A stretch of DNA of 15,597 nt from JALRAP01 sp046340555. GTDB taxonomy: Bacteria; Bacteroidota; Bacteroidia; AKYH767-A; OLB10. Shown piece by piece: positions 8,662 through 15,597 of the stretch (the stretch's first letter is position 1; every line of letters begins with the position of its first letter). The DNA lies in the NCBI GenBank assembly GCA_046340555.1, contig JBKDSL010000180.1, positions 1 to 15,597 of the forward strand, given 5' to 3'. The notes under the pieces are model-generated. The model ran no database searches, was not told the DNA's origin, and was given only the letters and a program-made list of their open reading frames with translations. The position numbers and the translations under genes were made by a program.

Positions 8662-10800
8662 TTAATCCACTATTACTCTCACAGTCTTACGTCGATTCCC
8701 TTGCTCGACTACGATCGCATACATGCCCGATTTTATTCCGGTGAGGTCGAATGCAGGCGCGAACTCGGTATCAGTGCCAGCTTCTTCGCGGAAAGCCACC
8801 AAGCGCCCATTCATGTCGTAGGCGCGCAAGGTGAAACGTTCGTTGGCATCGATGCCCTCGAGACTGATGTTGATAACACCCGATGTTGGATTAGGCCATA
8901 CAGTCACATGCAAATCGTTTTGAAGTGGCAATTCCTGTCTCAATAGTGATGAGGTATTGGTTATGGATATACCTGTGGAATTGAGATTTCCAGAGTTCAA
9001 CGTTTTTACTGTAGTTGCATTCAGGTTTATCGTATTGCTTCCGGTGAACAATAAAGTTTTATCATATGGGAAAGCACGGTCGGAACCACTGTCGGTAATC
9101 CATACTGTATTGCCATCAATTACGATTCCTCTCACAGTGCCAAGATTGGCGCCCGTATTGGTCTTCATGGGCCGTGAGCGTACGCCAGCGGCTGTTCCAA
9201 CCAAGGGGTATCTGTAAATAGACTTCACACTACTGCCATTATCCAGCACGTAGAAATAGGTGCCATCAAAAGATAGTGCCTCCGCAGTGCTGTTGGCGGT
9301 CAACAGAGTTTTCACCGCAAAAGCGTTCAAGGTGGTGGTGGCCCCGTTGTATGCCTGCGACAAGTAATAATTGTAAATCGCCTTACCTTTCTTGTCAACC
9401 ACATAAAGTGTGTCGCCACGTATGATCAAGCCAGTGGTAGGGTTGAGTCCAGCACCTGTGTTGGTGCGCAGCTGACGCGACGCAACCGATACGGTTCCCG
9501 AAAGTGAACTTCGATACACTCTGCTATTGGCAGTTCCATCTAGAATATATCCGTTAGTGGCTGTCATAAACACATCCGATGCATTCGTGTTGCCGTTGAG
9601 CACATTGGTCGAAAGCGGATTACTTACAATGAACGTAAACGTCGAATCATAATAGTAAACACGGTTTGCCGTCACATCAGACACCACGAACTTACAGGTT
9701 CCCGCACCTCCTCCACCGCCCGTTGTCACATAAACCGTGATGGCATTGGAAGTGGCTGGACTACCCGATACGCAAACCGCATTGCTGGTCATCACGCAGG
9801 TAACCACATCCAGGTTCACCCACGCGTTGTTCGTATAAGTGCTGCTGTTGGTACCCACATTCACTCCGTTCTTTTTCCATTGGAACGAAGGCGATGCACC
9901 GCCATTAATGGCCGTAGCCGTGAATGTTACACTAGTTGTAGGACTCACCGATCCCGTAGCGCTGGATGCAATCGATACCGATGCAGTGACATTGGGGTTT
10001 ACGGTAACGGTAACGGGAGCCGTAACCGAGGTACAACCCAAAGCATTGGTTACCGTGGCGAAGTAGTTGCCCGATGTGGTGGCTGCAACGGACTGAGTTG
10101 TGGCACCAGTGTTCCATAGATAGGAGGTGGCCGCAGTTGCTGTGAGCGTCACACTACCTCCCTGGCAGAATGTGGTTGCACCCGAAGGAGTGATAGCAGC
10201 ATTGAACTGTGCAGGTTGTGTGATGGACACAGATGTCTGTTTGGAACAGTTGCCGTTTGTGACAGTTACCGAATATGTGCCTGCGGCTAGGTTGGTGTTG
10301 GTGGCTCCTGTGGCCCCGTTGCTCCAGAGATAAGACACCGCGCCCGATGTGCCTGTAGCGGTAACGGTGGCGGAGCCGTTCGAAAATCCAAAGCAAGTTA
10401 CATTGTTCTGCGAAGTATTAAGTGTGAAGTCAACCACCGTTATTATGAAGCTGCACACTGTGGAGTTGCCGCCCGCATCGGTAGCGGTGTAAGTAACGGT
10501 GGTGTTACCGAGAGGCAGGTTTACACCAGGCTGGAAATTGCTCGACACGTTGAATGTGCAATTGTCAGTGAATGTGGGGGGAGTCCAAGTCGCAGGATTA
10601 CAAGTGGTGAATGCGGCAGGACAACCTGATGCCACAGGTGCAATGTTATCGTTAAATGTTAACACGGTAGTCACAACACTGTCGCATCCATAGATGTTGG
10701 TAAGTGTACTGTTGTACGTACCCGCAACGGATACCGTTTGTCCACTAGGAAGCGTGTAAGATGTACCTGGACAACGATTCACGTTTTGTGTTGTGGCGTT
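8662..10800 (-). other. C-terminal display/secretion cassette, copy 2
   Basis: The last 713 codons of the second giant gene match copy 1 module by module with nearly equal length (2139 against 2130 nt). By eye more than half the residues are identical in the HYR, SprB and Ig-like parts; the stretches NCTF-V-SSNFQPG and QWKKNGVNVGTNSS are nearly unchanged. Unique to this copy is a GGGGGAG linker (9700-9720) between the last Ig-like unit and the propeller-like module. The SprB-like unit reads TCFGFSNGSA, against SCNGGSDGSA in copy 1. Confidence 0.85.
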
Positions 10801-13800
10801 GGTCGGATTTACAGTGAGTTGTTTGGAAGATGTATTTGAACATCCATTGCTGTTGGTGGCGGTAACGGTATATGTGCCTGCCGTACCCACGTTGATGCTT
10901 GCCGTGGTGGCACCGGTACTCCACAAATAAGAGGTCAATCCCGAAGTGGCAGTCCATGTGGTGGTTGTGCCTTGACAAACGGTTGAAGATCCGCTGATGG
11001 ATACCGTTGGCAAAGGGTTCACCGTAACCGATTGCGATTGGCTGCCCGTGCATCCACCTGTTCCCGTTACGGTAACCGTGTATGTTCCTGCTGCAGAAGG
11101 ATTGATGGTTTGCGTGGTAGCGCCAGTGTTCCACAAATAGGAAGTGTAACCTGCAGTTGCAGTAAGTGTGGCGGTGTTGCCTTGGCAAACGATGAAGGTT
11201 CCTGTGATACTAGGCACTGGGTTGGAGGTAATGGTCACTGCCTGCGAAGCTGTACCTGTACAACCGAAGCTGTTGGTAACAGTAGCCGTGTATGTTCCCG
11301 CAGTAGTGGGGTTGATGGTTTGCGTAACTGCGCCAGTGTTCCACAAATAGCTTGTTGCTCCTGTGGCATTGGCGGTAAGTGTTGCAGCGGCTCCACTGCA
11401 TACACCGAAAGTTCCAGATATAGTAGGAACTGGCCTTGGATTTACAGTAACGCTAGTAGCAGTCGAGCCACTGCATCCATTGCTGTTGGTGACTGTTACG
11501 GTGTAAGTAGTGGTAGCACTTGGTGTAACCGTGATGGCTGCGGTAGTTGCTCCAGTACTCCAAGAATAAGAACTGAAACCAGCAGTGGCCGTCAGTGTTG
11601 TGGAGCTGTTTTGGCAGATCGTAGTGGTGCCGGTGATGCTGGGTGTGGGGTTGGCATTTATCGTAACGGCTTGCGATTTACTACCTGTGCAACCGCTAGA
11701 TGCAGTAACGGTAACGGTGTAGGTACCTGCTAACGTAGGATTGATGGTTTGAGTGGTTGCACCAGTGTTCCACAAATAAGCAGTGTAACCGGCGGTTGCT
11801 GTAAGTGTGGCGGCATTGCCTTGGCAAACCGAAAATGTCCCCGTGATATTCGGCACGGGATTGGAGGTAATGGTCACCGCCTGTGAAGCCGTACCCGTAC
11901 ATCCATTACTATTGGTAGCCGTAACGGTATACGTGCCTGCGGTTGTCGGATTGATGGTTTGAGTCGTGGCGCCTGTATTCCATGCGTAACTTATGGCACC
12001 AGTTGCAGAAGCGGTAAGCGTAGCCGCAGATCCGCTGCAGGGATTTAAAGTGCCAGTGATGGTTGGTGTAGGACGAGCATTAACCGTTACTGATGTGGAG
12101 GCATTACCTGTGCATCCATTTGAATTCGTAACCGTGACCGTGTATGTAGTGCTGGTGGAAGGGGTAACGGTGATGGCGGCCGTGGTGGCTCCTGTACTCC
12201 AAGCGTAGGACGAAAAACCAGCCGTGGCAGTCAATGTGGTGGAGCTGTTCTGGCAAATCGTAGTGGTGCCGGTGATACTAGGTGTGGGGTTGGCGTTTAT
12301 CGTAACGACTTGCGACTTGCTACCCGAACAACCACCTGAGGCGGTCACGGTAACCGTATAGGTTCCTGCCACTGTTGGGTTGATGGTTTGTGTGGTAGCG
12401 CCTGTATTCCATAAGTAGGTGGCATAGCCTGATGTGGCCGTAAGTGTGGCGGCATTGCCTTGACAAACCGCAAAAGTTCCAGTGATGTTTGGAACAGGAT
12501 TGGTTATCACCGTTACAGCTTGGGATGCACTTCCCGTACATCCATTATTGTTTGTGACCGTCACCGTATAGGTACCTGCTGCGGTCGGGTTGATGGTTTG
12601 TGTATTGGCACCCGTATTCCACAAATAGGTGTTGAAGCCAGATCCTGCAGAAAGTGTGGCAGCGGTTCCTTGACAAACAGAAAAAGTTCCTGAGATGCTT
12701 GTGGTAGGATTAGTGTTCACCACCACACTTTGTGAGGTGCTACCTGTACATCCATTGCCATCAGTAACGGTAACAGTGAATGTGCCAGCGGTAGTGGTGT
12801 TGATGGAAGTCGTAGTGGCACCTGTATTCCACAAGTAAGCATTGAAGCCCGAAGAAGCGGTAAGTGTGGATGTTGAACCTTGGCAGATGGAAAAGTTACC
12901 ACCGATTGCCGGTGTTGGATTATTGTTCACCACTACTGTTTGTGAAGCCGATCCCATACAGCCATTGGCATCTGTAACGGTTACGGTGTAATTGCCAGCT
13001 GAATTGGGATAGATGGTTTGTGTGTTTGCGCCAGTACTCCACAAATAAGTGGTGAAGCCCGCACTAGCTGTTAATGTAGCGGCAAAGCCCTGACAAACGG
13101 TGAATGTTCCACTAATTGTTGGTGTCGGGTTTGGTGTAAAGGTTACAGCTTGAGACACTGAGCCCGTGCATCCATTACTATCTGTAACGGTAACGGTGTA
13201 TGTTCCCGCAACAGTGGTATTGATAGTTTGAGTTATAGCACCATTGCTCCACAAATACGAGTTGAAGCCAGCTGTTGCTGTAAGAGTTGCTGCGGATCCA
13301 CTACAAGGATTGAACGTACCAGTGATAGATGGGGATGGATTTTGATTTACCGTAACAGTTGTATTGTTGGTACCAGTGCAACCATAGCTGTCTGTTACAG
13401 TTACAGTGTATGAAGTGGTGGCACTTGGCGTGATGGTAATGGCCCCGGTAGTGGCACCTGTATTCCACAAGTAATTGTTGTAGCCGGCAGTTGCAGTAAT
13501 TGTGGTGGAGCTATTCTGACAAATTGTAGTGGTTCCAGAAATAGCTGGTGATGGATTTTGGTTGATTGTAACCGCTTGAGAGGCCGTTACTGTTGCTCCT
13601 GCAGAAGTAGTTGCTGTAACGGTGTAAGTTCCTGCAACGGTAGGATTGATGTTTTGGGTGGTGGCCCCGGTATTCCATAAATATGATACGAAGCCTGCAG
13701 TTGCAGTAAGTGTGGCTGCATTACCTTGGCAGGCACTGAACACACCGCTAATGAATACTGCTGGCGCTATGGTGTCCGACAAAGGAGCAGTTTCACTTAC

Positions 13801-15597
13801 AATGGTCATCCATTGTCCAGTGGCACTCATCAAATTGAAATTGGGTACCAATACACCATCAGCAGGAGATGCGATGGTGTGCACTTGATTGGGGAAGGGG
13901 AATGTTCCACCCAATCCTATGGGACGCTCCCATTGGGTGCCCAACCAACGTTGTACCCGCATATTAGAGTTTCCTATGACAGCCCTTTCGCTGTTGGAGT
14001 ACCTGAATGTTAAACTCGCAACTGGACTAGTTCCGCTATTGGATATTCGATAGAAGCGGTCAACTGCTCCATCACCATTAGTCCAGATGTTATTTAGCGA
14101 TGTAAAAGAGTTGATGGTGCTGGGAAGGTTTTGATTTGAACCAGGAGTTGAGTAAGTAGCAATGGTTAAATCATGGCTACCCGAAATACGATTATAGGTA
14201 AACGGAATGTATGTGTTGGCCTGATTGTACAACGGAATATCCAGGCTTCCAATTGCGCTTCCCATCTTCCATTGGAAGCGACCGTATGGGGCCACATCAC
14301 TGCCGAGTAAATCTTGATCCAACTGTATACCGCCTGCTGTACGAACCAACACACCAGGTAAGGTATCATTGGCTAAAGTTATTAGTTGGTTGTTAGCCTT
14401 AAGTCGACCTGCAGTAAAGGTAAGTGTGTCTTTGATGGTGATGTCTGCGTTGTATAGATTCACACCATCACTGTTGTTGATCACCAGATCATAGAAGCTG
14501 GTTGGCGACGCATTGTACATGGAGTCAACCACACCAGCAGTGGTGGTGGTCATGCTCACACGGCTAACACCTGCCACAAACTCACCTTGGTTCACCCAAT
14601 CTTTGCGAACCTCAATGGGGAACTTACCATAAGGGCGACGCACCTTGAAGGTGAGGTTGGAGCGGTAGTCGTATCCAACCGTTGGAGTAGAATGTAAAGC
14701 ACCTATATTCAGGTTACCCGCAGTAGTAGGGCCAGGTAAATTGCAGTTTAAAGTGATAGCACTGTAAGGAGGAGTAGCCGAGGAAAGTGCCGTGATATAG
14801 GGGCAGAAAGTTAATGTGGCAGAAGCGGATGCCAAGGTGGGAGCTGGCGAAACAGTGACCGTTGTTCCAGTAACGGCGGTGACCTGAGGTGCTACACCGG
14901 CTGCCCAGCCCGCGGTAGGGTTAACATACATGCCAACCTGTATCCCAGTGGTTCCAGTGGCAACGTTAATCGTACCATTTCCGATGACAGTGGTTAATGC
15001 AGATTTGATTATAGAAATCCCCGTACCACTCACCCACTGGCCAACAGCAAAAGTGGCATTGGCATACGTGGAGGCCATGGTATTCGTTCCTGCTGTCCAA
15101 GTAACCGCCCCTGCCGTAGAGGTTTGTGGTAACGCCGTGAAGGGCACCACAAAATTGGCAGCGGGATAGGTGGAAGTCAACCTGGTTTCGCTGATACCGA
15201 TGGCATGGCGATAACCTTGGGTGGAGGTTTGGGTGAAGGTGGTACCCTCGGTTCCGCCCAAAGGCACAATGCCGGAACTGGTATTGTCCCAAACCATTTC
15301 AATCACCAACTTATTGGTGCTGCCATTCCATTTGAATGAATTGGCGATAAGCGGCAGAGTAATAGTACCTGAAGAACCTGTGGTAGGAATGAATGTAGAA
15401 GTGGCCAGGTTCGTAGGACCGTATATGGTTGTAGGGGCGGCACCAATGATGTTGGGCATGTTACGGTAATTGGTAGCAGCAACTCCAGTGAATGGTGCAC
15501 CATTGAAGGTGAATCCTGGGACGGTTCCGTCCGTATAATAGTATTTAACAGTGAAGTTTCGCATCGGCTCGGTACTGTTTCCGTTCCTCCTTACGTG
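8662..15597 (-). CDS. Giant T9SS-exported surface protein with 14 Ig-like repeats (5' partial)
   Basis: At least 2311 codons, open through the right edge. The first in-window ATG (15564) is not a credible start: 11 more codons upstream are open, no signal peptide follows it, and the aggagg at about 21 nt is too far away to act as a ribosome site. Protein order: a beta-rich region (15110-15597) with KWNGSTNKLVIEMVWDNTS, like T9SS-associated modules; a Gly/Thr-rich insert (about 14800-15110); a beta-helix-like stretch (about 13800-14600) with FYDLVINNSDGVNLYNADI and DTLTFTAGRL; 14 Ig-like repeats (10801-13755); then the cassette shared with the neighbouring paralogue, ending in WPNPTSG, KSGMYAIVVEQG and RVIVD. 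The role is inferred as an adhesin or extracellular matrix protein exported by Sec then T9SS. It lies upstream of its paralogue in the same direction with a 425-bp gap, so the two are probably transcribed separately. Its true start and signal peptide must lie beyond the window. Confidence 0.92.
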   Translation of the reverse strand, partial: HVRRNGNSTEPMRNFTVKYYYTDGTVPGFTFNGAPFTGVAATNYRNMPNIIGAAPTTIYGPTNLATSTFIPTTGSSGTITLPLIANSFKWNGSTNKLVIEMVWDNTSSGIVPLGGTEGTTFTQTSTQGYRHAIGISETRLTSTYPAANFVVPFTALPQTSTAGAVTWTAGTNTMASTYANATFAVGQWVSGTGISIIKSALTTVIGNGTINVATGTTGIQVGMYVNPTAGWAAGVAPQVTAVTGTTVTVSPAPTLASASATLTFCPYITALSSATPPYSAITLNCNLPGPTTAGNLNIGALHSTPTVGYDYRSNLTFKVRRPYGKFPIEVRKDWVNQGEFVAGVSRVSMTTTTAGVVDSMYNASPTSFYDLVINNSDGVNLYNADITIKDTLTFTAGRLKANNQLITLANDTLPGVLVRTAGGIQLDQDLLGSDVAPYGRFQWKMGSAIGSLDIPLYNQANTYIPFTYNRISGSHDLTIATYSTPGSNQNLPSTINSFTSLNNIWTNGDGAVDRFYRISNSGTSPVASLTFRYSNSERAVIGNSNMRVQRWLGTQWERPIGLGGTFPFPNQVHTIASPADGVLVPNFNLMSATGQWMTIVSETAPLSDTIAPAVFISGVFSACQGNAATLTATAGFVSYLWNTGATTQNINPTVAGTYTVTATTSAGATVTASQAVTINQNPSPAISGTTTICQNSSTTITATAGYNNYLWNTGATTGAITITPSATTSYTVTVTDSYGCTGTNNTTVTVNQNPSPSITGTFNPCSGSAATLTATAGFNSYLWSNGAITQTINTTVAGTYTVTVTDSNGCTGSVSQAVTFTPNPTPTISGTFTVCQGFAATLTASAGFTTYLWSTGANTQTIYPNSAGNYTVTVTDANGCMGSASQTVVVNNNPTPAIGGNFSICQGSTSTLTASSGFNAYLWNTGATTTSINTTTAGTFTVTVTDGNGCTGSTSQSVVVNTNPTTSISGTFSVCQGTAATLSAGSGFNTYLWNTGANTQTINPTAAGTYTVTVTNNNGCTGSASQAVTVITNPVPNITGTFAVCQGNAATLTATSGYATYLWNTGATTQTINPTVAGTYTVTVTASGGCSGSKSQVVTINANPTPSITGTTTICQNSSTTLTATAGFSSYAWSTGATTAAITVTPSTSTTYTVTVTNSNGCTGNASTSVTVNARPTPTITGTLNPCSGSAATLTASATGAISYAWNTGATTQTINPTTAGTYTVTATNSNGCTGTASQAVTITSNPVPNITGTFSVCQGNAATLTATAGYTAYLWNTGATTQTINPTLAGTYTVTVTASSGCTGSKSQAVTINANPTPSITGTTTICQNSSTTLTATAGFSSYSWSTGATTAAITVTPSATTTYTVTVTNSNGCSGSTATSVTVNPRPVPTISGTFGVCSGAAATLTANATGATSYLWNTGAVTQTINPTTAGTYTATVTNSFGCTGTASQAVTITSNPVPSITGTFIVCQGNTATLTATAGYTSYLWNTGATTQTINPSAAGTYTVTVTGTGGCTGSQSQSVTVNPLPTVSISGSSTVCQGTTTTWTATSGLTSYLWSTGATTASINVGTAGTYTVTATNSNGCSNTSSKQLTVNPTNATTQNVNRCPGTSYTLPSGQTVSVAGTYNSTLTNIYGCDSVVTTVLTFNDNIAPVASGCPAAFTTCNPATWTPPTFTDNCTFNVSSNFQPGVNLPLGNTTVTYTATDAGGNSTVCSFIITVVDFTLNTSQNNVTCFGFSNGSATVTATGTSGAVSYLWSNGATGATNTNLAAGTYSVTVTNGNCSKQTSVSITQPAQFNAAITPSGATTFCQGGSVTLTATAATSYLWNTGATTQSVAATTSGNYFATVTNALGCTSVTAPVTVTVNPNVTASVSIASSATGSVSPTTSVTFTATAINGGASPSFQWKKNGVNVGTNSSTYTNNAWVNLDVVTCVMTSNAVCVSGSPATSNAITVYVTTGGGGGAGTCKFVVSDVTANRVYYYDSTFTFIVSNPLSTNVLNGNTNASDVFMTATNGYILDGTANSRVYRSSLSGTVSVASRQLRTNTGAGLNPTTGLIIRGDTLYVVDKKGKAIYNYYLSQAYNGATTTLNAFAVKTLLTANSTAEALSFDGTYFYVLDNGSSVKSIYRYPLVGTAAGVRSRPMKTNTGANLGTVRGIVIDGNTVWITDSGSDRAFPYDKTLLFTGSNTINLNATTVKTLNSGNLNSTGISITNTSSLLRQELPLQNDLHVTVWPNPTSGVINISLEGIDANERFTLRAYDMNGRLVAFREEAGTDTEFAPAFDLTGIKSGMYAIVVEQGNRRKTVRVIVD
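10801..13755 (-). repeat. Fourteen tandem Ig-like repeats in the second giant gene
   Basis: Fourteen units of 67-72 residues with the same plan as the six in the neighbouring paralogue. Numbering from the protein N terminus: units 1-3 span 13129-13755, units 4-6 12499-13128, units 7-9 11860-12498, units 10-12 11221-11859, unit 13 11011-11220, unit 14 10801-11010. Three sub-types recur: A (VCQGNAATL, AGTYTV), B (TTTICQNSSTT, then TPSxTTxYTVTVT in place of AGTYTV) and C (CSGSAATLTA). Units 1-3, 7-9 and 12-10 all read A-B-C. Unit 1 lacks the second cysteine found in the others. Confidence 0.9.
11221..12498 (-). repeat. Adjacent 639-nt super-repeats (two A-B-C triplets)
   Basis: Two neighbouring blocks, 11860-12498 and 11221-11859, are each exactly 213 codons and carry the same A-B-C series. 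Both open with PVPNITGTF, and both B units read PTPSITGTTTICQNSSTTL. DNA is also close: gtagtggtgccggtgat occurs at 11621 and at 12260, 639 nt apart, with the following ~50 nt nearly the same. The next unit, starting at 11220, again opens with the A-type PVPSITGTF, in phase with the 639-nt step. Confidence 0.88.

Noticed and set aside
11032..11733. A 233-codon + strand open frame inside the Ig-like array of the second giant gene
   Set aside because: It is antisense to repeated units; its Cys/Arg/Gly/Ser-rich product repeats with the array period, so it is a by-product of the repeats.
10801..13755. Regular ~210-nt repeats considered as a CRISPR or other DNA-level array
   Set aside because: The period is a whole number of codons, the frame stays open throughout, and conservation is at the protein level; there are no short identical repeats with unique spacers.
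1385..15597. Diversity-generating retroelement or phase-variation invertase acting on the adhesins
   Set aside because: No reverse transcriptase, recombinase, template/variable repeat pair or invertible flanks are visible in the window; variation by repeat recombination is the only mechanism the sequence hints at.

Overview
The window looks like chromosomal DNA from a Bacteroidota bacterium. Two giant surface-type proteins are built from domains typical of that phylum: SBBP propeller, hyalin-repeat (HYR), SprB repeat, and Cys-paired Ig-like repeats. Both end in a type IX secretion system (T9SS) type A sorting domain, with a WPNP motif and a KSGxYAIVxEQG segment at the extreme C terminus. Start codons lack clear Shine-Dalgarno sequences, as is usual in the phylum. 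Genus cannot be read from the window.

Layout: (1) 77-1282, + strand, a complete RhlE-type DEAD-box RNA helicase. (2) 1283-1384, a short convergent intergenic with a small palindrome between degenerate 7-bp repeats. (3) 1385-8236, - strand, a complete 2283-residue exported protein: signal peptide, 'ENKGQ' domain, SBBP propeller, SdrD-B-like and DUF11-like region, six Ig-like repeats, C-terminal cassette, T9SS signal. (4) 8237-8661, a 425-bp intergenic with a perfect 13-bp inverted repeat. (5) 8662 to the window end, - strand, a second giant T9SS protein of at least 2311 residues, open through the right edge and therefore lacking its true N terminus. It carries 14 tandem Ig-like repeats and the same C-terminal cassette.

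The two giants are tandem paralogues over their last ~710 residues (2130 and 2139 nt, collinear) but have unrelated N-terminal halves. They therefore look like one anchoring and display stalk fitted with different heads. In the second gene the Ig-like array has an internal higher-order structure: three A-B-C triplets, two of them adjacent and each exactly 639 nt long, pointing to a recent segmental duplication. The likely role is cell-surface or secreted adhesion or matrix, delivered through Sec and then T9SS. The helicase is unrelated housekeeping. I see no RNA genes, CRISPR array, transposase or defence system. The most interesting content is the modular, duplicating architecture of the paralogous surface proteins and an unassigned propeller-like module before their sorting signals.
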